NCBI GenBank assembly: GCA_024123915.1
Contig: CP099650.1
Span: 3,286,001 to 3,350,000, forward strand
Direction of reading: 5' to 3'
DNA length: 64,000 bases
Source: Oxalobacteraceae bacterium OTU3CAMAD1
Lineage (GTDB): Bacteria > Pseudomonadota > Gammaproteobacteria > Burkholderiales > Burkholderiaceae_D
Within the stretch, counting starts at the first letter, position 1; each line of letters starts with the position of its first letter. Positions 7,436 through 15,635 of this stretch are shown one piece after another. The notes below the pieces were generated by a model that searched no databases, was not told where the DNA came from, and was given only the letters and a program-made list of their open reading frames with translations. Position numbers and translations under genes: made by a program.

Positions 7436-8493
7436 CCCCATCCCATTCGACACCCGTTTCGCCCCTGTCCGATGACGCCCTGTACGCCGAGGCGGCGCAA
7501 TGGCAGGTGCGGCGCCATGACGGCTTGACGGCCGAGGAAGAGGCGCAATTCCAGGCCTGGCTGGCGCTGGGCGCCGGGCGGCAGGCGGCGTACGCGCGCT
7601 TCGACAAGGTCTGGAATGGCCTGGGTGAATTGCCCTCGCAAGCGGTCGCCCGGCTGACGGCGTCGCTGCCGCCCGCGTCGATGCGGCAAACGCCGTCCGC
7701 GCGTGAACACAAGCCGCGCCGCTGGCTGACCGGCTGGGCCGGCGTGGCGCGGCCCATGGCGACGGCGGCGCTCGCCATCACCGTGGCGGGCGGCGGATGG
7801 CTGGGCTGGAACCATTGGCAGGCGCAGCCCGTATACACCGAAACCTTCGCCACCGTGCGCGGCCAGCAATTGAACGTCGAGCTGCCGGATGGCAGCATGC
7901 TCGGGCTCGATACCGGCACCCGCGCCCAGGTGACCTTGTACCGCGACCGGCGCGAGGTTCGCCTGCCGGAAGGCCAGGCCCTGTTCACGGTCAAGGCGGA
8001 TGCCGCGCGGCCGTTCCACGTGTTCACGGACCGGATGCTGGTGACCGTGGTCGGCACCCGTTTCTCCGTACGCAATACGCGCACGGGGCTGGCGCAGAAC
8101 GTCGGGGTGCAGGTGGAGGAGGGCCGCGTGCGCGTGAGCATGCTGGACCAGGGAAAACCCGCCGGCGCGCCGGTATTGCTGACGGCAGGGCAACAGGTCC
8201 AGTCCGACGCGGCCGGGCGGTTGGCGCCGATGGCGCCGGGGGGCGCCATGCCGTGGCGCGAGGGAAGGGTGAATTTCGACCGCACGCCGCTGGGCCAGGC
8301 TGTGGCCGAGTTCGAGCGCTACGGCGCCACCGGGCTGGTGATCAAGGACCCGGCCGTCGCCGCGCTGCGCGTGAACGGCAGCTTCGACCTGCGCCAGGCC
8401 GACGCCTTCAGTCAAACCCTGCCACTGGTATTGCCGGTGCAACTGCGGGCGCGCGGCGGCGAAACCGAAATAATTGCGAAAACTTCGAAATAG
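7432..8493 (+). CDS. fecR: FecR-family anti-sigma regulator
   Basis: A 353-residue inner-membrane sigma regulator. The N-terminal cytoplasmic domain (about residues 10-60: AAQWQVRRHDGLTAEEEAQF) matches the DUF4880 sigma-binding region; a single membrane helix follows at about 103-127; the periplasmic FecR domain is about 135-240 (DGSMLGLDTGTRAQVTLY, VVGTRFSVRN, VQVEEGRVRVS), followed by a secretin-like C-terminal region that contacts the receptor's STN domain. The ATG overlaps the sigma factor's stop by four bases, showing translational coupling. It both inhibits and, after signalling, activates the sigma factor. Confidence 0.92.
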   Translation: MTPSHSTPVSPLSDDALYAEAAQWQVRRHDGLTAEEEAQFQAWLALGAGRQAAYARFDKVWNGLGELPSQAVARLTASLPPASMRQTPSAREHKPRRWLTGWAGVARPMATAALAITVAGGGWLGWNHWQAQPVYTETFATVRGQQLNVELPDGSMLGLDTGTRAQVTLYRDRREVRLPEGQALFTVKADAARPFHVFTDRMLVTVVGTRFSVRNTRTGLAQNVGVQVEEGRVRVSMLDQGKPAGAPVLLTAGQQVQSDAAGRLAPMAPGGAMPWREGRVNFDRTPLGQAVAEFERYGATGLVIKDPAVAALRVNGSFDLRQADAFSQTLPLVLPVQLRARGGETEIIAKTSK

Positions 8494-8566
8494 CACCTCA
8501 AGTAGCCTGAAGGTCATGCGTCTCCATTGGTAATAGTTCTTATTTACCATTTTGGAGATTCCCTGC

Positions 8567-10978
8567 ATGCAGCATCCGCGTTTCTATCCGGCCCCTTTGG
8601 TCATCGCCCTCGCCACCGTGTTTGCTGGTGCCGATCTGTACGCCCAAACACCCGGGTCTGCATCCGCCAACGCACCGTTTTCCGTGGCGCTGCCAGCTCA
8701 GCCGCTGGGCCCGGCGCTGAATGAACTGGCGCGCCAGGGCCGCTTTCAGCTGATGGTGCATCCGGACCTGGTGTCCGGCAAGTCGGCGCCGGCCGTGTCC
8801 GGCATGTTGACGGCGCAGCAGGCGCTGGAGCGTTTGCTGGCCGGCTCGGGCCTGGTGCCGTCGCAGCAGGGCGGCGTGGTGATCATCAAGGCCGCGCCCA
8901 AGGACGACGTGAAGACGTTGGCGCCCGTGACGGTGACGGCCGGCGCCGAGCGGGAGACGCCGATCGGCCCGGTGTTCGGCTATGTCGCCAAGCGCAGCGC
9001 CGCCGGCAGCAAGACCGACAGCGCCATCATCGACACGCCGCAGTCGATTTCCGTCGTGACCAATGACGAGTTGCGCAACCGCCAGGCCGAAACCCTGTCC
9101 CAGGCGCTGAATTACACCCCCGGCTTCACTAGCCAGCCGACCAGCTTCAACCGCACGGCCGACCGCTTCCGCATCCGTGGCATGGACGTCGAGTCCGCCA
9201 CTAGCGGCTCGATGCGCGATGGCCTTCGCCTGCAAAGCAATTCCTACGACGGCACCCAGGAGCCGTACGGCCTGGAGCGCGTGGAGGTGTTGCGCGGCGC
9301 CGCCTCGGTGCTGTACGGGCAGCTGTCGCCGGGCGGCGTGATCAACGCGGTCAGCAAGCGGCCGATCCACGACGGGCTGCACGAGATCGCCGTTCAAGTC
9401 GGCAACGACGACCGCAAGCAAGTGATGGCCGATCTGAGCGGGGCGGTGCCCGACTCGGAGACGCTGGACTACCGCCTCACCGTGCTGGACCGGAAAAGCG
9501 ACACCGCGCAACGCTACATCAACGATGACAAGCTGTACATCGCGCCGTCGCTGACCTGGCGTCCGAACGCGGATACCTCGCTGACCTTGCTCTCGTTCTA
9601 CCAGAAGACGCGCACCCGCTTTTCGGCGCCGCTGCCATACCAATTGGTCGAAGGCGTGGGTACCGGCCCGGTGCGCATCGGCCGCCAGGACTTCATCGGC
9701 GAGCCGGCCTACGACAAAATGAACGGCGACATGCATGCCTTCGGCTACGAGCTGGCGCACCGCTTCAGCGACAATGTCAAGCTGAGCCACAAACTGCGCT
9801 ACTTCGAAGCGGACGTCACCTGGCGCTATCTGCAAGCCCAGACCACGGCGGCGGCACTGCTGGCCGCAGGCCAGCGCGGCGTGCTGGCGCGCCAGTACAG
9901 CGACCGCCGCGAGCGCGCGCGCGGCACCGTCAGCGACACCAGCGTGGAATCGAACTGGCAATGGCTGGGCATGCGCCACACGGTGCTGACCGGTGTGGAC
10001 GCCTACAAGACCACCTATGACTCGACCAATTTCCGTGGCAACGCGCCGTCGCTGAATTTGTTGACCTATAACTATGGCCAGCCGGTGGTGGTCAATCGCG
10101 CCACCAGCGTCGATCGCGGCTCGCGCATCGAGACGCTGCAAAAGGGTATCTATGTGCAGGACCAGATCGACATCGGCGAGCGCTGGACCGCGCTGCTGGG
10201 CGCCCGCCACGACTGGGCCGGCCAGGACCAGACCATGCACCGCAACCTGGCCACACTCGACAAGGACGACGAGGCCACTACCTGGCGCGCCGGCGTGGTC
10301 TATAAAACGGAGGCGGGACTGGCGCCGTACGCCAGCTACAGCGAATCGTTCTTCCCGGTGGCGGCGGCGGACGCGGCGGGCCAGTCCTTCAAGCCGACCC
10401 GTGGCAGGCAATACGAGGCCGGCGTGCGCTACCAGCCGGCCGGCGGCAACATGCTGCTCAGCGCCGCCGTCTACGACCTGAAGCAGACGGATGTGCTGAA
10501 GTATGACGCCGCCGAGGATAGCTATCGGCAGGCGGGGGAGGTCCATTCGAAGGGCTTCGAGCTGGAAGCCAAGGCCGAGCTGAGCCGCGCGCTGAGCCTG
10601 ATCGCTTCCTACGCCTACACCGATGCCCGCACCACGCGCAGCACCATCGCCAGCGAAGTGGGGCAGCGCAGCGAGGACACGCCGTTTCACCAGGCGGCAT
10701 TGTGGGCCGACTACAGCTTCGCCGCGCTCGGCGTGCCGCAGTTGAAGACTGGCGCCGGCGCGCGCTACAAGGGATCGACGCAGCCGTCCGGCATGCCCGT
10801 GGCGATGCCGGGCTATACACTGTTCGACGCCATGCTGAGCTATCGCTTCAACCGCCACTGGGAGCTGTCGGCCAATCTCAGCAATTTGAGCAACAAGAAA
10901 TTCATCTACTGCGAATTTGCGATCTGCCGCTATGGCGATGAGCGCCGCGCCACCGCCACCTTGACTTACCAATGGTGA
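8567..10978 (+). CDS. TonB-dependent siderophore receptor with STN signalling domain
   Basis: An 803-residue outer-membrane ferric-siderophore receptor. Signal peptide residues 1-26 (cleavage after LYAQ region); STN domain about 40-100 (ALPAQPLGPALNELARQG, VSGMLTAQQALERLLAGSG), which contacts the FecR protein; plug domain about 135-260 (IDTPQSISVVTNDELRNRQ, YGLERVEVLRGAASVLYGQ); the rest is the 22-stranded barrel, ending RRATATLTYQW with the usual C-terminal aromatic residue. The ATG at 8567 is preferred over an upstream TTG because GGAG lies nine bases before it. The siderophore is unknown: the FpvA/FhuE/FoxA-like receptor class handles hydroxamates, pyoverdines and others. The genes upstream indicate transenvelope autoregulation. 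Confidence 0.93.
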   Translation: MQHPRFYPAPLVIALATVFAGADLYAQTPGSASANAPFSVALPAQPLGPALNELARQGRFQLMVHPDLVSGKSAPAVSGMLTAQQALERLLAGSGLVPSQQGGVVIIKAAPKDDVKTLAPVTVTAGAERETPIGPVFGYVAKRSAAGSKTDSAIIDTPQSISVVTNDELRNRQAETLSQALNYTPGFTSQPTSFNRTADRFRIRGMDVESATSGSMRDGLRLQSNSYDGTQEPYGLERVEVLRGAASVLYGQLSPGGVINAVSKRPIHDGLHEIAVQVGNDDRKQVMADLSGAVPDSETLDYRLTVLDRKSDTAQRYINDDKLYIAPSLTWRPNADTSLTLLSFYQKTRTRFSAPLPYQLVEGVGTGPVRIGRQDFIGEPAYDKMNGDMHAFGYELAHRFSDNVKLSHKLRYFEADVTWRYLQAQTTAAALLAAGQRGVLARQYSDRRERARGTVSDTSVESNWQWLGMRHTVLTGVDAYKTTYDSTNFRGNAPSLNLLTYNYGQPVVVNRATSVDRGSRIETLQKGIYVQDQIDIGERWTALLGARHDWAGQDQTMHRNLATLDKDDEATTWRAGVVYKTEAGLAPYASYSESFFPVAAADAAGQSFKPTRGRQYEAGVRYQPAGGNMLLSAAVYDLKQTDVLKYDAAEDSYRQAGEVHSKGFELEAKAELSRALSLIASYAYTDARTTRSTIASEVGQRSEDTPFHQAALWADYSFAALGVPQLKTGAGARYKGSTQPSGMPVAMPGYTLFDAMLSYRFNRHWELSANLSNLSNKKFIYCEFAICRYGDERRATATLTYQW

Positions 10979-12189
10979 TAAGGAAAGGCTTGTCGGTGCG
11001 CGCCGTGCTGCTGCCGGTGCACCGCTATGTCGGGCTGGTGCTGGCCTTGTTCCTGGCGATCGCGGGTGTGACCGGCAGCCTGCTGGCCTGGAACGAGGAG
11101 CTCGAGGCGGCGCTGAATCCGCGATTGTTCCGGGTCCAGCCGCCGTCGCCCGGGGCGGAGCGGCTCGATCCGGTGCTGTTGCACGAGCGGGTGAGGCTGC
11201 GCTATCCCGACGCGTTCGTCGCGCGCATGCCGCTTGAGCAACTGGAGGGGCGTTCGCAGCTGTTCGCGCTGCGGTCTTTAAAAGGCGGCAAGGCCAAGGC
11301 GCTGCCCAACGACCAGGTCTTTGTCGACCCATACACCGGCGCGATATTGGGCGAACGCAAGTGGGGCGACATCAGCCAGGGACGCAAGAACCTGATGCCG
11401 TTTATTTACCGCCTTCACTACTCGCTGGCGCTGGATGGCGTCGGGACGCTGGTGTTCGGCATTGTCGCCTTGTTGTGGAGTATCGATTGCTTCGTCGGCG
11501 CCTGGCTCACCATGCCCAGGCGCCGGGGCGATGGCGCCACGCCCGCATCGTGGCCGGCGCGCTGGTGGTCGGCCTGGAAGCTGCGCACCGGCAGCGCTTA
11601 CAAGTTCAGCTTCAACCTGCACCGGGCCGGCGGCTTGTGGACGTGGGCGATGCTGTTTGTGCTGGCCTGGAGCAGCGTCGCCTTCAATCTGCCGCAAGTG
11701 TACCAACCGGCGATGAAATCCCTGTTCGCGCACCAGCGCGGGCTGGAGAGCATTCCGAAGTTGCCGGAGCCAAGGCTGGCGCCGGCCATCCCGTGGGGGC
11801 CGGCCTTGACCGCCGTGCGGGCGCACATGGTGGGGCAGGCGCGGGCGCAGGGTTTCGTGGTCGAGGCGGAAAAGTCCCTGCTGTACGATCCTACGCGCGG
11901 CGTGTATCGCTATGACGTGCGCACCAGCCATGACATACGGCATCGTGGCGGCCACACGCGCCTGGTGATGGATGCGGAGACCGGCGGGCTCATAGGCCTG
12001 TGGCTCCCCACCGGCGCGGCCAGCGGCGACACCATCTCGACCTGGCTGGAAACCCTGCACATGGCGGCGCTTGGCGGTTGGCCGGTGCAATTGCTGATTT
12101 GCCTGATGGGTTTGGTCGTGACGATGCTGAGCGTCACCGGCGTGCTGGTCTGGCTGAAGAAACGCGCAGCCGTCCCGGAGGGCGTTTGA
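10972..12189 (+). CDS. PepSY-associated membrane protein (putative iron reductase)
   Basis: A 405-residue PepSY_TM-family inner-membrane protein. Membrane helices appear at about 15-38 (HRYVGLVLALFLAIAGVTGS), about 150-175, about 215-235 and about 375-395. Conserved histidines occur in the helix starts (PVHRYVGL, NLHRAGGLW, TLHMAALGG), as in family members thought to bind haem and reduce ferric siderophores. PepSY-type periplasmic segments lie between. The ATG overlaps the end of the receptor gene, so it is the last gene of the iron operon. Likely role: reducing imported ferric siderophore at the inner membrane; this is inference from family and operon position. Confidence 0.85.
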   Translation: MVIRKGLSVRAVLLPVHRYVGLVLALFLAIAGVTGSLLAWNEELEAALNPRLFRVQPPSPGAERLDPVLLHERVRLRYPDAFVARMPLEQLEGRSQLFALRSLKGGKAKALPNDQVFVDPYTGAILGERKWGDISQGRKNLMPFIYRLHYSLALDGVGTLVFGIVALLWSIDCFVGAWLTMPRRRGDGATPASWPARWWSAWKLRTGSAYKFSFNLHRAGGLWTWAMLFVLAWSSVAFNLPQVYQPAMKSLFAHQRGLESIPKLPEPRLAPAIPWGPALTAVRAHMVGQARAQGFVVEAEKSLLYDPTRGVYRYDVRTSHDIRHRGGHTRLVMDAETGGLIGLWLPTGAASGDTISTWLETLHMAALGGWPVQLLICLMGLVVTMLSVTGVLVWLKKRAAVPEGV

Positions 12190-12197
12190 GTCGGCGG

Positions 12198-12238
12198 GGC
12201 CGCCGCGCGCCCGAGGCGCGTCGGGCGTCGCGGCGGCC
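12198..12238. terminator. Very stable hairpin between convergent genes
   Basis: Perfect 10-base outer arms GGCCGCCGCG/CGCGGCGGCC (12198-12207 and 12229-12238) enclose a second perfect stem CGCCCGA/TCGGGCG (12208-12214 and 12221-12227). It lies between the stop codons of the PepSY gene and the polygalacturonase gene, which converge here, and could terminate both transcripts. No T run. Confidence 0.6.
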
Positions 12239-12249
12239 GGCCGTTAGCG

Positions 12250-13836
12250 TCAGATCGGCGAGGTTGGCAACACCGATTTGAGCGGCACGAAGGCGGCGCC
12301 GCAGTTCCTCGGCGTGCCGCTGCCCGAACCGTTGCCCGTGATCGTCACGCCGCTGGCGGAGGAGGCGACGATCGACGAGGCGAAGCTCACCGGGCCGGCG
12401 CCTAAGGTGAAGCGGGTGGCATACGGATTGAGCGACTGGCCGTTGTGGCCGGCGGTATAGGTCGGCTGGGTACCGTCGAACACCACGTTGTCCAGCGTGA
12501 TCGTCAGCGGATTGTTTTGTCCGTTGAGCGCGTAGCCGGCGAAGGTCAGCGTGCCGCCCTTGTACTTGGTGCTGCCCAGGTGATGGAAGTCGCGCACCGT
12601 CACGCCGGTGAAGTTCGGGTACTTGGTGCCCTTGGAGCCGCTGTAGAACGAGTCGAAGGTCAGCGGATGGCTGATGTTGCGCGAGCAGACGCCGGTGTAG
12701 CTGACGTTGGACACACTGCCGCCGACCGAAGAATCCGACTTGATGCGCAGGCCGCCGCTGGTGCCGCTGTCGTAGCCATCGATCGACAGGTCGGTGACGG
12801 CGATGTCGCTCACGCCGGCGTTGGTTTCGCTGCCGATCGACAGCGCGTGGCCGTAGTAAAAGTGGTTGTGGGCGTAGGTGTGCTGGTGCGCGCCGGCGCC
12901 CGAGCTCGATTTGATGGCGACATGGTCGTCACCCACGCTGATGTAGGAATACGCCAGCAGCACCTTGCTGGAATAGCCGGTGTCGAAGCCGTCGGTGTTG
13001 AGCGCGGTGTCCGGCGTGAAGCAGGTGGCCGGCGTGACGACGTCGGGCGTGGTGCCGGCCGGACACTGGTAGCCGTCCCGGGTGTAGGCCAGGCTCGGCG
13101 TCAGCAGCTTGATGCCCCAGGCCGTCAGTCCGGTCACGCCGTAGCCCCAGACGTGGAAGTTGGGGGAGTTCTGCAAGGTGATGCCGTGCAGGGTGAAGTC
13201 GGTGCCGTTCTGGATTTGCAGGATGCGGAAGGTTTGCGGGGTCAGGTTTTGCGAGCGTTTTTGGTAGGCCACGTCCCACCAGCTGCGGGCGTTGGCGTTG
13301 GCGCCGCCGGTGAGCAGGCTGCCGCCACGGCCGTCGATGATGCCGCCGCCGACGACGCCGCTCTTGGCCGTCTTGTCGGCAACGATCAGCGGCTTGCACA
13401 GCTTGCCGCTGGCCGAACCGGCCGTGCCGCAGTTGCCGGTACCGGTGTCGTAATCCTTGGGATTGCGCGAGGCGAACAAGGTCACGCCGGTGTCGACCCA
13501 CAAGGTCACGCCGGACTTGAGTTTCAGGGGGCCGCTGATGAATCCGCTCTCGCCGCCGGCGCCCTTGACCAGCTTGACGGCCTGGCCGGCGGGGCAGGCG
13601 TCGATGGCGGCCTGGATGCGCACCGCGTCCGGTTGCGAGCGGGACGGATCGCTGTCGAGCGAGTCGGCCGAGGCGTTCACCGGCTTCAAGGTCGCCGCCA
13701 GCGGCTGGCCGCAGACGGTGGCCGGGTAGGCCGGTTCGGCGACCGTGCCCCATTGCGTGGCGACGGCGGCGTCGGCCGCCCAGGCGTTGGTCGTTCCCGC
13801 GACCGCCAAGGCGATCAGAACTTTGCTGGATCTCAT
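12250..13836 (-). CDS. Secreted polygalacturonase (GH28)
   Basis: A 528-residue glycoside hydrolase family 28 protein that should hydrolyse alpha-1,4-galacturonan in pectin. A Sec signal peptide covers residues 1-20 (cleaved near NAWA/AD). The right-handed beta-helix carries the family's catalytic motifs in order: NTDGFD, GDDHVAIK, the histidine motif YGHALSIGSE and the substrate-binding RIK. I start at the ATG at 13836, with GGGAG eleven bases upstream, instead of the adjacent TTG. No other pectin genes are nearby. An inverted repeat at 13871-13893 just upstream may be its operator. Confidence 0.92.
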   Translation of the reverse strand: MRSSKVLIALAVAGTTNAWAADAAVATQWGTVAEPAYPATVCGQPLAATLKPVNASADSLDSDPSRSQPDAVRIQAAIDACPAGQAVKLVKGAGGESGFISGPLKLKSGVTLWVDTGVTLFASRNPKDYDTGTGNCGTAGSASGKLCKPLIVADKTAKSGVVGGGIIDGRGGSLLTGGANANARSWWDVAYQKRSQNLTPQTFRILQIQNGTDFTLHGITLQNSPNFHVWGYGVTGLTAWGIKLLTPSLAYTRDGYQCPAGTTPDVVTPATCFTPDTALNTDGFDTGYSSKVLLAYSYISVGDDHVAIKSSSGAGAHQHTYAHNHFYYGHALSIGSETNAGVSDIAVTDLSIDGYDSGTSGGLRIKSDSSVGGSVSNVSYTGVCSRNISHPLTFDSFYSGSKGTKYPNFTGVTVRDFHHLGSTKYKGGTLTFAGYALNGQNNPLTITLDNVVFDGTQPTYTAGHNGQSLNPYATRFTLGAGPVSFASSIVASSASGVTITGNGSGSGTPRNCGAAFVPLKSVLPTSPI

Positions 13837-13870
13837 CAACTACACTCCCTGTATAGATGTTGCATAAAGT

Positions 13871-13893
13871 CGTACACATTGGCAACGTGTACG
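13871..13893. promoter_or_regulatory. Inverted repeat upstream of the polygalacturonase gene
   Basis: CGTACAC-N9-GTGTACG, perfect 7-base arms, centred about 45 bp before the polygalacturonase start codon. It is a good size and place for a dimeric regulator (for example a GntR- or LacI-family pectin-catabolism repressor), but no such regulator is encoded in this window, so the assignment is positional only. The remaining sequence to 14067 shows nothing I recognise. Confidence 0.4.
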
Positions 13894-14067
13894 TATTTCC
13901 AATGTTACGATCAAGGAATTTACAGGGCGGGGAGATGGTTTGGCATCAGGAAATTCTGAAATGTCGGTAGGGATGAATTGTTCATTGCTGGTGGTTTGGT
14001 GAGAATCCGTGAATTTTGGCGCGGAGCATTGCGCTACACTGCCCGTTTTATCATTGATCGGATTGCT

Positions 14068-14103
14068 ATGATTTACCCGCGTGCATCGGCTGTCGTGGCA
14101 TGA
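14068..14103 (+). CDS. Possible 11-residue leader peptide overlapping the CPBP gene start
   Basis: An ATG-initiated mini-frame (MIYPRASAVVA) ends with a TGA that overlaps the ATG of the next gene (ATGA). The downstream gene has no good ribosome binding site of its own, so translational coupling through this mini-frame is conceivable. The evidence is only the geometry; it may be chance. Confidence 0.25.
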   Translation: MIYPRASAVVA

Positions 14104-14837
14104 CATCCCTTTCCTCGCCGTACCCGATTGCCGACATCCTGTTTACGCTCTACCTGCTGGTGTACTCTCCGCTTAACAGTCTCTGGCGCAGCCGTCATCC
14201 GGCGTCGTCTAAGCCGTTCTTGCCCCCACTGTGGAGCTATTGGCGCCAGGGACGCTACGTTCTGGTGCTTCTCTGCGTGTTCTTGCCGGTCGCGTGGGTC
14301 GGCGGTTACAGCGCCGCCGAGCTGGGCCTGGGTCCCCCGTTGTCGCAAGGCGGGCTGTGGGGTCTGGCGGCGGTTGGCTGTCTGCTGCTGGTGGTGCATC
14401 TGTTAGGCAAGCGTCATGAACGCCAGATTACGCCGGAAGAGCGCGTCGAACTTGACGACAAACTGCGGGACTTGCCGTTTCCGGTACCGCGCACGCGAAC
14501 CGAAACCCTGGCCTGTCTGGTCACGACGGTCGGCATGACGGCCGCCTGGGAGCTTCTTTACCGAGGATATCTGCTGCTGGTCCTGACGCCGGTCACGGGC
14601 CTGCCGCTGGCCATTGCGCTGGCGGCGGTGTCCTATGGCGCGGGACACGGCTATAAGAACCCCAAGCAATTTTTCGGCTCCATCGCGTCCGCCTTCGCCT
14701 TCACTATCGGCTATGCCGTTAGCGGCAATCTCTGGTGGTTGATCGTGCTGCATGCGGCGGTGCCGGTGGCGATGGTGCAGGCCGCCCGCAAGGTGGCGCC
14801 ATCGCCATCGCCATCGACGGACGTTGTCAAGGTATGA
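14100..14837 (+). CDS. CPBP-family intramembrane protease-like protein, altered motif 1
   Basis: A 245-residue multi-pass membrane protein with about six hydrophobic segments. It carries the signature of the CPBP (CAAX protease / bacteriocin-processing, ABI) family: motif 1 WELLYRG, motif 2 SYGAGHG and motif 3 LHAAVPV. The canonical motif 1 is EExxxR; here the first glutamate, which activates the catalytic water in Rce1-type enzymes, is a tryptophan, while the second glutamate, the arginine and the motif 2 and 3 histidines are kept. It could be an inactive homologue or a subfamily with different chemistry. Convergent with the HD phosphohydrolase gene. Confidence 0.8.
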   Translation: MTSLSSPYPIADILFTLYLLVYSPLNSLWRSRHPASSKPFLPPLWSYWRQGRYVLVLLCVFLPVAWVGGYSAAELGLGPPLSQGGLWGLAAVGCLLLVVHLLGKRHERQITPEERVELDDKLRDLPFPVPRTRTETLACLVTTVGMTAAWELLYRGYLLLVLTPVTGLPLAIALAAVSYGAGHGYKNPKQFFGSIASAFAFTIGYAVSGNLWWLIVLHAAVPVAMVQAARKVAPSPSPSTDVVKV

Positions 14838-14862
14838 GCCACGCCATCCGTTGCCACGACGC

Positions 14863-15513
14863 TTAGGCGCTCAGCGCCTTCAGCCGGTTCAGTTCCTGCA
14901 GAAAACGCTCGGCGGCCAGTTGCGGCGCCCACGGCTCCCACGCCGTGCCGCCGTAGACCGCGTACAGCGGGTCGTCGTTGAGTGGCGGCACGGTGATCTT
15001 CAAGGTGTGCAGCACTTCTTTCGCCGACCAGCCGACCACGTGCACCGCCTCGCTGGCGGCGGCGAGCCGGTCCGCCAGCTTGTGGGCGGCGTGCTCCTTG
15101 TCCGTCCAGTGCGGCAGGCCGTAGCGCAGGAAGACGGCGGCCTCCAGCCGCACCGTCAGCGCGCGGAAGCCCTCCCCGAGAAACGGTTTGAGCGGCGACA
15201 CGCAGTCGAAGCCCAGCAGGCCTTCCTCGGCGTCGTGCAACAGCTCGCGCAGCGCGGCCAGCGGCGCCAGTTCCACGCCGACCGCCTTGCAGGCGGCCGC
15301 GCGCAAATGCATGACGGTGAGCGAGTGCTGCGCCACCGATAGCGGACGCGGCCATGCCGAATGACCGCCCCAGCGGTAAGTGCGTGCCAGCCCCAGCGCC
15401 AGGTCGGAGTCGTCCCAGTCGAACGGTGTGGGGTCGAGCAGATCCAGCCGCCGTTCGGACGGCATGCGCACCCAGGCGCGGTTCGGCTGATCCCGGTGGT
15501 CGTCGCGGCCCAT
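14863..15513 (-). CDS. HD-domain phosphohydrolase, YfbR-like
   Basis: A 216-residue HD-domain protein. The metal ligands are visible as H63 (SVAQHSLTV), H93-D94 (LLHDAEEG) and a later aspartate (KLADRLAA). The spacing and the RWGGHS stretch resemble the YfbR/YedX-type 5'-nucleotidase branch, which dephosphorylates deoxyribonucleoside monophosphates, but substrate cannot be fixed from sequence. AAGGGAAATCG precedes the ATG. It is divergent from the large fusion gene that starts 122 bp away. Confidence 0.8.
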   Translation of the reverse strand: MGRDDHRDQPNRAWVRMPSERRLDLLDPTPFDWDDSDLALGLARTYRWGGHSAWPRPLSVAQHSLTVMHLRAAACKAVGVELAPLAALRELLHDAEEGLLGFDCVSPLKPFLGEGFRALTVRLEAAVFLRYGLPHWTDKEHAAHKLADRLAAASEAVHVVGWSAKEVLHTLKITVPPLNDDPLYAVYGGTAWEPWAPQLAAERFLQELNRLKALSA

Positions 15514-15635
15514 CGATTTCCCTTTTTTGTGGCGTAGACGCCATCGTACACCCTGGAAGATGAATTATCTTTAGGCAACATGAACGGGTTTGTCATACAC
15601 TAAAAAACTGTTCACCTTTTGACATTAATCAGGCT

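Noticed and set aside
13837..14106. Minus-strand frame of about 88 codons upstream of the polygalacturonase gene
   Set aside because: Composition is not protein-like, there is no ribosome site, and it covers a control region with a palindrome.
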